Of a stretch of DNA of 64,000 bases, positions 52,717 to 62,700 are shown in pieces. The stretch comes from UBA11865 sp041570195 (GTDB lineage Bacteria > Chloroflexota > Anaerolineae > Promineifilales > Promineifilaceae). Position numbers and translations under genes: made by a program. The stretch's first letter is position 1; every line of letters starts with the position of its first letter. Where the stretch lies: positions 58,433-122,432 of the forward strand of contig JBFFWQ010000003.1 of the NCBI GenBank assembly GCA_041570195.1, read 5' to 3'. A model generated the notes under the pieces. The model did not search any database. It was not told the DNA's origin and worked only from the letters and a program-made list of their open reading frames with translations.

Positions 52717-53039
52717 AGTGGTTGAATTTCCAGGGCTATAGCTCCCAGGGCTTCTTTCTCTGGAGGATATATCGCTCGCATCCGCTCCAGTAGATCCTCT
52801 GCAGGGGTATCGGGAGCAATGGCTGCCGGATCCTCGCCGGCCAACAGCGCTTCGAAGTCAACGTAGCGACCGATGCGCCGAATAACATAGTGATGCTGTT
52901 CGTTGAGCAATAACGAATCGCCGGCGCTCAGCCGCGTTATATTGCTGTAGCCGACGCGCACTTCCACGGTCTTTCGGCCGGCCAGGATCTGGGCCAGGAA
53001 TTCATCTTTGATCCACAGGGTTTTCAACGGCCTTGCCAC
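52713..53039 (-). CDS. ASCH-domain RNA-binding-like protein
   Basis: A 108-residue protein beginning LKTLWIKDEFLAQILAGRKTVEVRVGY (given in two parts: LKTLWIKDEFLA and AGRKTVEVRVGY). The GRKTVEVR motif and following strand with LSAGDSLLL are characteristic of ASCH domains, which have a PUA-like fold and are suspected RNA-binding or nuclease-related. It overlaps the hydratase gene by 16 bases and the dehydrogenase by 4, so translation is coupled. Confidence 0.85.
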   Translation of the reverse strand: MARPLKTLWIKDEFLAQILAGRKTVEVRVGYSNITRLSAGDSLLLNEQHHYVIRRIGRYVDFEALLAGEDPAAIAPDTPAEDLLERMRAIYPPEKEALGAIALEIQPL

Positions 53040-53809
53040 TCCGGAGGTCTCTTGCTGATGAAGGCGTCCATGCCTTCTTTTTGGTCGTCGCTGGCAAAAA
53101 GCATGTAGAAGAGGCGTCGTTCGTGGGCCAGGCCGGCCTGGAGCGATGTTTCGAAGGCGGCGTTGATCGCTTCCTTGGCCAGCCGGACGGCGATGGGCGC
53201 CTGGGCAGCAATCTCGGCCGCGAATTTCACCGCTTCCTCGAGATAGACTTCGGCCGGCACAATCCGGTTGACCAGGCCATGTCCCAGCGCTTCTTCGGCG
53301 GTCAGGAAGCGGCCGTTGAGGACCATCTCCATGGTCAAGGCTTTACCCACTGTACGGGCCAGGCGTTGGGTGCCGCCGGCGCCGGGAATGACCCCGATGT
53401 TGATCTCTGGTTGGCCGAATTGGGCTGTTTCGCTGGCGACGATCATGTCGCAGGCCATGGCCAACTCGCAGCCGCCGCCTAAAGCATAGCCGGATACGGC
53501 GGCGACCACAGGCTTGGCGATTCTTTTCAAGCGATCCCAGTAATCGACGAAGGGATTGCTCAGCATGGAGATTACCGTGGCCCCAGCCATCTCGGCGATG
53601 TCCGCCCCGGCGGCGAAAGCCCGCTCGTTGCCAGTGACCAATAAACAGCCGATGTCATCGGCCGCGTCGAAGGCTTCCAAAGCGGCAAGGATTTCGCTCA
53701 TGATGGTTTTATTAAGAGCATTCAAGACCTTCGGCCGGTTCAATTGGACGATGCCGACTCTGCCTTCGGTCCAGGTCACTACGAACTCGTACTTCGACTT
53801 GTCACTCAT
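53024..53809 (-). CDS. Enoyl-CoA hydratase/isomerase family protein
   Basis: A 261-residue crotonase-fold enzyme. The oxyanion-hole segments are AFAAGADIAEM and GYALGGGCELAMACD. The catalytic glutamates are in QPEINIGVIPGAGGTQRLAR (first Glu and the GAGGT stretch), supporting hydratase activity in fatty acid oxidation. ATTCTCCTCC before the ATG on the plus strand is the complement of a GGAGGAGAAT ribosome site. It is first in the three-gene overlapped set. Confidence 0.93.
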   Translation of the reverse strand: MSDKSKYEFVVTWTEGRVGIVQLNRPKVLNALNKTIMSEILAALEAFDAADDIGCLLVTGNERAFAAGADIAEMAGATVISMLSNPFVDYWDRLKRIAKPVVAAVSGYALGGGCELAMACDMIVASETAQFGQPEINIGVIPGAGGTQRLARTVGKALTMEMVLNGRFLTAEEALGHGLVNRIVPAEVYLEEAVKFAAEIAAQAPIAVRLAKEAINAAFETSLQAGLAHERRLFYMLFASDDQKEGMDAFISKRPPEWQGR

Positions 53810-53925
53810 GATTCTCCTCCATGGGTTTAACGGTTAGCGGAAGGCGGTTAACAGGATCATCGGCTAGGGTACATAGCTGTACCGGCGTCAGATCGTTTAC
53901 GATAGCAAGCAGAGATCACTCAGAG

Positions 53926-54681
53926 TCAGACCCGATAGTCTGACTCTTGTCTGGGCCAGAGGCGCCAGATAATGATCAGATAGGCGGCGCTGCCTATCAA
54001 ATACAGATTTCGTAACTCGTCCGTGTTGGCCGGATCCAGGGGCGCCATTACATACCAGGTCGTCCAGCTCTGCAGGGCCTGGACAACTACCGGACCGAGT
54101 AGAGTGCCGGTGCGCAGGCGGATGATGCCGTATACCACGCCCCAGACGGTGAAATAGATCAGGCCACTGGCCATGGCAGCAAAGGATTCCTGAAAAAACA
54201 AGAAGGCCAGCGCCCCGAACAAGATGCCGGAGCTTACGGCAGCTGTCAACGGTCCACGCCAGTCGGCGACCGAGCGGAAGAATAGGCCATAAGCCCAGAG
54301 TTGGGTGCAAAATGCCTCGAAGAGCAAGATATAGATGAATGCCCGCGTACCGTCAGGCGAGCCGTAGTTCGCCACTTCCACGGCGAAGAAGCGCACAATT
54401 ATGAAGGCCAACCAGGCCAGGGTCGCGAAACCAATGCCGGCCGTGAGCGGCCGCCCGCCACGCAGGCCCAGGCCATTGAGACCGTACCAGCGCCAGCCGA
54501 CGAGCCAACTGACCAGGCCGGCGCCGGCGAATTGCAGAGCGCGACCGCTCTGGCTATCGTCGGTTAGCGCGGCCGATCCTCCGACCAGCAGGCTAAACAA
54601 AGCGGCGCCGGCAAAGGGCAATAGCAAGGCAAGTAGAACTCGAGCGAAAGAGGGGAGGGACGAGGCCGATTGTTCGGACAT
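53926..54681 (-). CDS. Degenerate CPBP-like membrane protein
   Basis: A 251-residue protein with about seven hydrophobic segments. The C-terminal half has the CPBP outline (FEAFCTQLWAYGLFFRSVADW), where the EExxxR motif is changed to EAFxxxLWAYGLFFR. The expected histidine motifs appear as LAFLFFQE and WTTWYVM, so catalytic residues are missing. It may be an inactive relative of the protease at 29.2 kb. It stands alone between the hydratase operon and greA. Confidence 0.6.
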   Translation of the reverse strand: MSEQSASSLPSFARVLLALLLPFAGAALFSLLVGGSAALTDDSQSGRALQFAGAGLVSWLVGWRWYGLNGLGLRGGRPLTAGIGFATLAWLAFIIVRFFAVEVANYGSPDGTRAFIYILLFEAFCTQLWAYGLFFRSVADWRGPLTAAVSSGILFGALAFLFFQESFAAMASGLIYFTVWGVVYGIIRLRTGTLLGPVVVQALQSWTTWYVMAPLDPANTDELRNLYLIGSAAYLIIIWRLWPRQESDYRV

Positions 54682-54730
54682 GGCCCACGAATTTTAGCAC
54701 CTAAGCCAAGCGCGGGCATGTTGACTTCAC

Positions 54731-54759
54731 TCGACAGAAGGACTAGCCTCGGCTATACT
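54731..54759 (+). promoter_or_regulatory. Promoter of greA
   Basis: TCGACA (54731-54736), a 17-base spacer and TATACT (54754-54759) predict a start near 54766, about 220 bases before the greA GTG. The gap 54682-54984 contains this promoter and leader hairpins, and no ORF. Confidence 0.55.
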
Positions 54760-54774
54760 ATCAAACGTTAGTTA

Positions 54775-54797
54775 CCCCGCTTTTGGGCGGGGTTGTT
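54775..54797 (+). terminator. Possible attenuator hairpin in the greA leader
   Basis: CCCCGC (54775-54780) pairs with GCGGGG (54787-54792), followed by a T-rich stretch (TTGTTTATTCTT). It lies just after the predicted transcription start. A second stem, AGCCTGC/GCAGGCT (54950-54956 and 54963-54969), sits next to the ribosome site. Confidence 0.45.
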
Positions 54798-54984
54798 TAT
54801 TCTTAAGCTTCCCGGTGGGTGAGCGACGTGTCTCGTAAGAACGTATGCGGTTTGGTTGCCTGTCTTGCATCGTCTGTACCAGCCGTTTCCCATCTTACCC
54901 GGTGAAGACAGCAGAAGAAGTGTTGGCCTGGCGTTAGGCCGCTGCCACAAGCCTGCTCTGCCGCAGGCTCTTGGAGAGTGAGTA

Positions 54985-55461
54985 GTGAAAGAAAACGATG
55001 TGATTTACGTAACCGAAGAGGGTTTGGACAAAATCAAGAGTGAATTGGAATACCTCCAGAATGAGCGCCGCGAAGAGATCTCGGAACGATTGGAGCTGGC
55101 CATCTCGCACGGTGACTTGTCTGAAAATGCCGACTACGATTACGCTAAGCAGGAACAAGCCTTTGTCGAGGGGAGAATCAAAGACCTAGAGGATTCGTTG
55201 CGCCGGGCGCAGATCATCGATCACGACGGTCGGAATGACAAAGTCAGGGTCGGTAGTACCGTCACAGTAGCCGAAGAGGGCTTTGAAGACGAGGAGGAAA
55301 CGTATCACATCGTCGGCGTTCACGAAGCCGATCCGACCAACGGCCGCGTCTCCAATGAATCGCCGCTCGGCCGGGCGCTTTTGGGAGCGAAGGTGGGCCA
55401 ACAGATTAAGGTAAACGCACCGGATGGGCAGATCCAATTTACCGTCAAGGCGATTTCTTAA
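54985..55461 (+). CDS. greA: Transcription elongation factor GreA
   Basis: GreA stimulates transcript cleavage by stalled RNA polymerase. The 158-residue product begins with VIYVTEEGLDKIKSELEYL, has the coiled-coil tip region LAISHGDLSENADYDYAKQEQ (given here as its two halves HGDLSENADYDY and AKQEQAF), and the C-terminal FKBP-like domain with TVAEEGFE and ESPLGRALLGAKVGQ. Translation begins at GTG 54985 after GGAGAGTGA. A terminator follows. Confidence 0.96.
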   Translation: MKENDVIYVTEEGLDKIKSELEYLQNERREEISERLELAISHGDLSENADYDYAKQEQAFVEGRIKDLEDSLRRAQIIDHDGRNDKVRVGSTVTVAEEGFEDEEETYHIVGVHEADPTNGRVSNESPLGRALLGAKVGQQIKVNAPDGQIQFTVKAIS

Positions 55462-55534
55462 GTTCGAGCACAACCGGCGCGCGGCCGGTACCTTCCAGGC
55501 TTTAGCCCCCAAAGATAACTAGAAGCTGCACGGT

Positions 55535-55557
55535 GGGCGCCAAGGGCGCCCGCTTTT
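55535..55557 (+). terminator. Rho-independent terminator after greA
   Basis: GGGCGCC (55535-55541) and GGCGCCC (55545-55551) form a 7-pair stem with a 3-base loop, followed by GCTTTT. It ends 1 base before the convergent ClC gene and may serve both strands. Confidence 0.75.
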
Positions 55558-57639
55558 CTATTCAAACCTTGAAACAGGATGCCCACCAGGTGGTTTCAGG
55601 CAGGCCTTTAACTGCGCCTCGTCGCTTCGACGCAGGAAGAAGTTGATCTGATCGCCTGCTTGCAGGACTGTATCGCCATGAGGTATCAACACCGAACCTT
55701 GGCGCCGGATTGAAACGACCACGCATTCATGCGGCAACGTCGGTCCGACTTCGGCCAGCGGCCGGCCTATTGCCTGACTGGTCGCTTCTATTTCGATTTC
55801 CAGAAACTTGGTGTTATCTATTGACCGCAGCTGCAGTTGATCTTCGGCAAGTTGATCCTTAGCCCGCCGTGACAAGGCCACGTTATAGGCTCGAATAATG
55901 TCCCGCCGGCGAACGACGCCGACGACACTGGCCGTATCTAAACGGCTCACTACTGGCAATTTATTGATATCTCGCGTACCAATGCGCTGAAGAGCATCGC
56001 TCAACGCTTCATCTTCGTAGGCGATCAGGATATTCCCTTTGGTGGCGATGTCGGCCACCCGCCGGTCGTGAAGCTGTCCCCTTCTCGCCTCCCGGTCATA
56101 ATCGGTGATGCTGACCATGCCGACCAGGCGATGATCCTGGTCGACTACGGGAAAACTGTGACCATGGGTGCGCTGGAACAGGCGATCCAGTTCGGTGAGC
56201 GGCAGCGTTTCATCGACAACAAGCGGATCTTTGGTCATGGCCTCGCCGACAGTCAGGCACTGCATGAGGTCCACGTCCCGGCCCTGCTGAAGGTTAAGCC
56301 CTTTGTGGCGCAGGTTAATCGAATAAATCGAATCGCCCATCAAGTGTTCCGCCACGAACGTGGACAGCACCGTAGCCATCATCAGCGGCAGAATCAACTT
56401 GTAGTCACCGGACATTTCAAAAACGATGATCACGGCCGTGATCGGCGCCCGGGCTGCTCCGGCAAACACAGCGGCCATGCCAACGATGGCATAGGCACCA
56501 GGATGCAGCGCGATCTCCGGCCAGACTGTATTCGCCACCGTGCCGACCAGGCCGCCCAAGACGGCACCCAGAAATAGGGCCGGGGCAAAAACGCCGCCCG
56601 AGTTACCTGAGCCCAAGGTGAAGCTGGTGGCGACGATCTTCAAGACGATCAGGCCAGCCATATAGCTCAAAGGCATGCTGAAATCGTGAGCGATGGCGTC
56701 GCCAATGAAATTGAGACCTGGCCCCAGGATCAGATAGCTTGGCGCCAGGGAGGCAAGAGCGGCGGTGATCATCATGCCCAGCGCGGCTTCGACTGCAACG
56801 TGCGCTTTGAGTCTTAGGAAGAATTTCCTGGTGTTGTAGAGAGCGGCGATGAAGGCGATAGCCAGTAGGGCCGACAGCAGCGCCAATACGACATAGATGG
56901 GTAATTCCTTCAGGCTGTTCAGCGTGTAAGCGGGCACGGCGAAGGCCGGAATATCGCCCAGGAATGCCCGGCCGACGATAGCGGCGGCTACTGAACTGAT
57001 GACCACCGCGCCAAAATAGCGAATGGTGAAGCGACCCAGAATTACTTCCAGGGCAAAGATAGCTCCGGCGATAGGCGAGTTAAAGGTCGCGGCGACGCCG
57101 GCCGCTGCGCCGCAGGCCAGCAAAGTGCGCACTCGGTCGTTGGAGAAATGCAGCAATTGGGCAACCGTTGAGCCAAAGGCCGAGCCGATATGGACGATCG
57201 GCCCTTCGCGGCCGGCCGAGCCTCCTGCTCCGATGGTGACGGCTGAGGCAAGCAGCTTAAGTGGAACAACCCGCGGCCGGATGCGGCCGCCATGGAGAGC
57301 TACAGCTTCCATGAGTTCCGGAATGCCGCTGCCCCTGACTTCAGGGGCCAGATAGGCGACGATCAAGCCCACGATGACTCCAGCGGCGCCCATGACGATC
57401 ATCAAGGCGAGCATATCGGGCAAGTTGCCCAGCGGGTTTGTAATCAGCCAACGTGTCACATCGCTGACTTGCCTCAGCAGCCAGACGAAAAGCACAGCGC
57501 CCAACCCCCCACCAATACCGACGACGAGGGCCGATAGCACAAGAACTAGCGAATCGGGAGGCGTCTGGCGATCCAGCCAGATTCGCACGCGAAAACTCAG
57601 TTGCTCGAATATCGTTCTGTTGCGCTCAGATTCTGACAC
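55558..57639 (-). CDS. ClC chloride channel/antiporter with CBS pair and TrkA-C domain
   Basis: The ClC core (about residues 20-440) has GSGIPELMEAV, GREGPIVHIGS with the gating glutamate, and GNSGGVFAPALFLGA, the three anion-selectivity motifs. Two CBS domains follow (about 460-580), then a TrkA-C (RCK_C) domain at the end (GPTLPHECVVVSIRRQGSVLI in its middle). Nucleotide or ligand binding by the CBS/RCK parts probably controls anion flux. A glutamate in GAIFALEVILGRF may be the internal proton site, favouring an H+/Cl- exchanger. Confidence 0.93.
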   Translation of the reverse strand: MSESERNRTIFEQLSFRVRIWLDRQTPPDSLVLVLSALVVGIGGGLGAVLFVWLLRQVSDVTRWLITNPLGNLPDMLALMIVMGAAGVIVGLIVAYLAPEVRGSGIPELMEAVALHGGRIRPRVVPLKLLASAVTIGAGGSAGREGPIVHIGSAFGSTVAQLLHFSNDRVRTLLACGAAAGVAATFNSPIAGAIFALEVILGRFTIRYFGAVVISSVAAAIVGRAFLGDIPAFAVPAYTLNSLKELPIYVVLALLSALLAIAFIAALYNTRKFFLRLKAHVAVEAALGMMITAALASLAPSYLILGPGLNFIGDAIAHDFSMPLSYMAGLIVLKIVATSFTLGSGNSGGVFAPALFLGAVLGGLVGTVANTVWPEIALHPGAYAIVGMAAVFAGAARAPITAVIIVFEMSGDYKLILPLMMATVLSTFVAEHLMGDSIYSINLRHKGLNLQQGRDVDLMQCLTVGEAMTKDPLVVDETLPLTELDRLFQRTHGHSFPVVDQDHRLVGMVSITDYDREARRGQLHDRRVADIATKGNILIAYEDEALSDALQRIGTRDINKLPVVSRLDTASVVGVVRRRDIIRAYNVALSRRAKDQLAEDQLQLRSIDNTKFLEIEIEATSQAIGRPLAEVGPTLPHECVVVSIRRQGSVLIPHGDTVLQAGDQINFFLRRSDEAQLKACLKPPGGHPVSRFE

Positions 57640-57684
57640 TTGGCTAAACCGCCGGTCTCAGGCATACCGTTCGGATTTGGGCAA

Positions 57685-59724
57685 TTATTGTACCGTAGTC
57701 GAGCTAACGGTCACAAAGTCTGCTCCGTTAACAGTTAACAGACGGACGCCGCTCCACGGATCGTAGACGCCAAGACGAATTTGAAACGGCTCGGACGAAT
57801 TGGGAAGGGCAACGGCATGTCTTTGGATGATGATGTCTCCAGCCTGCCAGTGGGCGGCCGGCGCCCCCTGGGCATCATCCTGGCCGACGATATCACCCGA
57901 TTCGTCTATCAGGTGAACGAAAAAGCTCCGGTCGGCCATGGCCGACTTTTCCACGCGCCAGATGGTCATCACTTCCATCGAATCATCTTCCAGGACGAGG
58001 TGTCGACTCAGAAGGCTGATTTCCCCGCCGAAGGATGCATCAGGCGCCTTATTGAACATTCCGGCAGCGATTACGTCGTCACCGACTTCGTAGTAGGTGA
58101 ATGTTCCCTGCGGTTCAGGCTGAACGCCAACTTTGGATAACTGTTGCAAGAGAGCAGGGTGCAGCGGTAGGGCTGTTGGATGGAGGATACGACCCTTTTG
58201 AGCCTGGTCAGCGGCCGGTATGATGACCGCCCGCCCAGGATCGAAGTAACGCAGGCTCAGGTCTTCCCGTTTTAGGGCCAATTCCATCGTCGGAGGATCC
58301 ATCGTTTCTGGCGTCCAGCCGCCTATGGCGACTGGACCGCTCTCGGGCGCGGAATCCAAAAAACCGGCCGCGTCGGTCAAGGCCTGTTGCCATACAAACT
58401 GTACTTCGTCGTTGGCTGGCCATGTATGGAATATGGCTCGCCAGGTGCGGCCGGCATTGAATATAAACAGCAGCAGAAAGAGCACAATAGTTAGATTTCG
58501 CCGGAAAACTGGGGATAACCTTGTGGAAACTGTGGATAACGGTCTAAATAAGTGAATAACTTCCAATCCTATAGCCGGAAAAACAGTTAGAATCGGTAAT
58601 GCATTGATCATGCGTATGCTGCTTGGTGCATCTATAGTCAAAATACTTGGCATAGCTGATGTAAATAGCCAAAGTATGCCAAACATATAGCGTGTTTGTC
58701 GCCATCGCCATAGGCTAATCAACAAGCCAATATAGAAAAACAGGCTGACTATAGCGTCGAATACCGGTAGAAGTGCAACATTCTGTCGCCAAAGAGGATC
58801 TCCTCGAAGGCCGAACATGGCTATAAACTTTAGAGTATTTTCCAGGGCCGGCCGTAGGTTGCCGCTGGTCAAAGCAAGCAGCGGCGCGTCAACTTCGCCG
58901 ATACGTGACTCAATCCCAGGGTTGCTTAACAGAAAGATTCCCAGAGGCGCGGCAACAAGCGCATAGATGCCGAAAAATACCAGGATACCCCGCCATCGAT
59001 GCCTGAAAACCCGGTGATGGCAGAGTAGCAGATAGAACGAAAACAGCAGATAAAAGACCGGCACCGCCCGGCTGGCCAAATAAGTGTAGAAAGTCAGCCC
59101 GGCCATCAGACCTGCCAGGGCGAACCAACCCAGGCTTGCCCGCGTTGCTGGCACGATGGCCGGCCCTTTACCTTCAAGCTGGCTTCGAACTAGCCGCTGG
59201 CTTCGAGTCAACCGCTCGTCTTGCCTGGGCCAGCCGCGCCACCAGAAGTATGCCGATAGGCCCGAGAGAAGCGGCAGAGCGATGGCCCTGAGAGCCAGTC
59301 GGCTGTAGAAAACTGGCCAGAAAAGGACGGCCAACAACCCGGCTGCCAACAAGGCGGTCTGAAGTCCAAACAAGCGACGGGCCAGGGCAAAGCTGACGGC
59401 TATGAGCAGGAGCCCGGCATAGGCCGATGGCAACCGCAAGACCAGGGCATTCTCACCCACTAACACCGAGAAGCCGGTTTGAAGGTAATGGAAACCGGCC
59501 TCATGACCGTAGGCATCAGCGAAGTAAAGGCCATGATTACCGGCCAATATGTCGCGATTGATGATCCAATGGGCGACCTCGTCATGCTCCAGACCGGGCG
59601 GCGACACGTTATCCAGCCCGTATAGCCTTAGCACGGCGGCGACCAGTAGAATGATGACCAGGATGAGGCGATAATGGTCGGCTAAGCGGCGTTCGGCTCT
59701 CTGAGACTTGGCGCTATTCATCAT
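57685..59724 (-). CDS. GT39-type (ArnT/PMT-like) membrane glycosyltransferase
   Basis: A GT-C fold protein of 679 residues. It has an Asp/Glu pair in the first outer loop (LEHDEVAHWI) as in lipid-phosphate-sugar-dependent transferases, around 11 membrane helices, and a C-terminal soluble domain with beta sequence (IQIRLGVYDPW-type, near the end). It would transfer a sugar from a polyprenyl-phosphate donor to an extracellular acceptor. The start overlaps the end of the YfhO-flippase gene by 11 bases, so they are co-transcribed in a polysaccharide-export context. Confidence 0.85.
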   Translation of the reverse strand: MMNSAKSQRAERRLADHYRLILVIILLVAAVLRLYGLDNVSPPGLEHDEVAHWIINRDILAGNHGLYFADAYGHEAGFHYLQTGFSVLVGENALVLRLPSAYAGLLLIAVSFALARRLFGLQTALLAAGLLAVLFWPVFYSRLALRAIALPLLSGLSAYFWWRGWPRQDERLTRSQRLVRSQLEGKGPAIVPATRASLGWFALAGLMAGLTFYTYLASRAVPVFYLLFSFYLLLCHHRVFRHRWRGILVFFGIYALVAAPLGIFLLSNPGIESRIGEVDAPLLALTSGNLRPALENTLKFIAMFGLRGDPLWRQNVALLPVFDAIVSLFFYIGLLISLWRWRQTRYMFGILWLFTSAMPSILTIDAPSSIRMINALPILTVFPAIGLEVIHLFRPLSTVSTRLSPVFRRNLTIVLFLLLFIFNAGRTWRAIFHTWPANDEVQFVWQQALTDAAGFLDSAPESGPVAIGGWTPETMDPPTMELALKREDLSLRYFDPGRAVIIPAADQAQKGRILHPTALPLHPALLQQLSKVGVQPEPQGTFTYYEVGDDVIAAGMFNKAPDASFGGEISLLSRHLVLEDDSMEVMTIWRVEKSAMADRSFFVHLIDESGDIVGQDDAQGAPAAHWQAGDIIIQRHAVALPNSSEPFQIRLGVYDPWSGVRLLTVNGADFVTVSSTTVQ

Positions 59725-62700
59725 CTTGGGTCAGATCGAACGGTAGCCGGCCGGCTAACTGGTCAGGGAGCAATGAGGCAGCGATGCGTTTCTCTTCATC
59801 GCCGAAGATGCGCAATAGCCATAATGCCAGGGCGTAGGCGGCAAATCCGAAGAATAGAGCGGCGAGCAAGCCGATCTGATCACCCAATACGATGGCCCAC
59901 ATCATGATGGCTGTGGCTGCCAGGGGGCGCTTCAGAATCTTCAGCCAGCCAATGCCAGGCATGACTGGCCGCAAGAATCGGGCGAATAACAGCAGCAAGA
60001 CGAGTTCGGATAAGATAGTGATAATTGAAGCGGCCACGATGCCGTACCGCGGCAGAAAAATGAGGTTGGCCACAAGATTGAAGCCGACGCCGACGATGAA
60101 GGCCCAGGTCAGCAGCCGCTCTCGATTGAAGGCGATGAGCACATAGTTGGTAACGCTATTCATCCAGCCAATTGGGATAGACCAGATGACGAGCTGCAGG
60201 GCGACAGCGCCCTGTGGCAAGAACTCGCGGCCGCCCAGTATGCCGATCATGAGCGGGGCCAGCAACGTTGTCAAGGCGGCCAGCGGAAAAGCGGCCAGGA
60301 GCATCAGCTTGATCGACATGCGGAAGGTCCGCCTGGCGTCGGTTAGCGAGCCGTGTATCTGCCGCGAAATGACCGGGAACAAGGCAAATGTGAAGAAGCT
60401 GGGGATGACGTTGAAAGCGTTTACCCATTTGTAAGCGCTGTTATACCAACCGACCGTTTCTTCGCCGTTGATTTGCCTCATCAAAGGCACGTCGATTTGG
60501 AAGAAGATAACGGCAAATAGATGGTTGAGCATCAGCGGATAGCTGATGACGAGCATTCTGCGCTGTAAACCGAGGTCAACTCGCCAAGGGCCCGGCAGCG
60601 GGAATTGCCGAAAGGCGGCCACGCCCAATATCAACAGAGTCACCAGGTTGACTAGGATGGAGATCCCGGCCAGGCCGACGAAGCCCGCGCCAAGCAACAG
60701 GACAAGCACACCCAGAGCGACTTTCAGTATGGTTGTGATAGTCGTAACGGCGGCCGGCAACTCGGCCTGCTCAAAAGCATAGAATAGGCCGGTAAAACCC
60801 TGGCCCAAGCCAGAAAAGAGCATGCCGATCATGAGTAGTAGGATGGCCGCCATCGTGGCTGGATCGAGTGGATTGGCGCTCTGAGTGACGATGGCGATAT
60901 AGATGAGAATCGGCAGGCCGGCGATGAGCGATGTGCCCAGTCGCAGAATGGAGGTGTTGAGCAGGTAGCGACTGGCCTGGTTCTTGTCTTTTGATACTTC
61001 GCGGATAATAAGCGTATTGAGGCCCCAATTGGATATGATCTCAAACCAGCCGGCGATGATGATCGCCGTCGCGTAGGCGCCAGCGTCGGCTGGGCCGAGC
61101 ACCCGCAAGTAAAAAGCGGCGAAAGCGAAGTCGATTGCCCGGTTAAACAGGTTCAGGGTCATGGGGGCGACGCTATTCTTGGCGATGCTGCGGGTGTTGG
61201 TCAGCGGCGTCTGGGGGTTATAGAGTCGTCGCCAGGCCCATACCGCGCAGGCAAAAAGGATGATGATCACGCCCATGAAGCTGGCCAGGCCGCCCAGCTT
61301 AAAAGTGAGCGGGCTGTAGCGAAAGCGCACTTGCCACTCGCCAGGCTCAAGCTGCACGCCCCGGAAATTGCCATTTACGCGCTGGATATCGACCTTTTGC
61401 TCGTCACCCCCTGGGTCCAAGGATAGCAAATAAGCATCCCAGCCCTGAAAATAGGTGTCATTCAGCACCAGCCATGAAGGCTCATTCACGGAAGCGCGCA
61501 CGATCACTTCGATGTTGCCGTAGTCTACGATCTCGGCCGGCGCCAGTTGGTCGGGCAGTGTCGTAAGTGGCGTCGTCTTCGGCCACCGCTTTTCTTCGAC
61601 CAGGACATATTGGCGCGGATCGAGACGTTCCATCGCCGTGAGCGGGTCAGCCTCCACGGCCGTTGCGTTCAGAGAAATGGTGTAGGCCCGGGGCACAACG
61701 GCCAGATTCTCGTAAACGCGCAGATCTTCGTCTTGCCACACTTGTTCCAGTTTGGGTAGTTCGATTTCTTCGGAAGTAATGATGTACTTGACCCCGAGCA
61801 GATCAAGCAGAGGTGAATTGATCGATTGCCAGTTGACCAGAGGTTGCACGCGGTTGAACTGCAGTTCTTGTTGGGGTTCAATGGCCGCCATGTAGTCGGT
61901 GTATTGTTTGAGGATGACGGAGTCATAGCCGCGCACGTCCTGGAGATCGGCCAGCCAGGGCGTATTGGCGTTTAGTGGCTTGTCGCCATGGGGCGTGAAG
62001 GTCGTCAACCGCCAAAGTCCGGGTTGCCCTTCCAGCCAGCTTACCAACGCCGGTTTGTGGTCCAACAGCGCCGGATCGACCGCCGCATTGAAGCCATATC
62101 CGGCAATGAACAGATCAAAGACAATCAGCCCCAGGGCTAGAATGCTCCACAGAGACCGGCCGCGCACTGAAACAGTTGCTCGACTCAACCGCAGAATCAG
62201 GCCGCTGGCGACCAACATGAGGGCCAATACGAGCGCCTGTTCGACCTGGTAACTGTAGAAGGCCTGGGTGGAAGGGAATGCATCAGCCGCTCGTTCCAGG
62301 CTAAGAAAAACCGTCTCGAGCGCCGTCTCCAGGGAAGAGTAAAGGAACCACGAAACCAGCAATCCGGCCAGCAAAAATGTCCCGGCCCAAAAGGCCAGCG
62401 CAGCTATCCACGAGACCAAGGAGCGCGACCCACCCAGGAGTAAAACAGATTCTAGCGCCGGCCGGCGGCCAGTCAGGCTACGATCTCGGGTTCTCCCGGC
62501 CAGGAATTGCTCTCTGGTTTCGGTCAAATACTCCATCCCGTAGCCGGCCAGCAACGCGACGCTCAGGGAAAGGGGGAAGACCCAGCGGAAGGGGGAGTGC
62601 AGCTGATTGATACCCGGCAGGCCATAATACAGGATGGCATAGGCCGGCGTCCCGAAGATGAAAGATAGCGATAGCAAACCAAGAAGGCTGAAGAAGGAGA

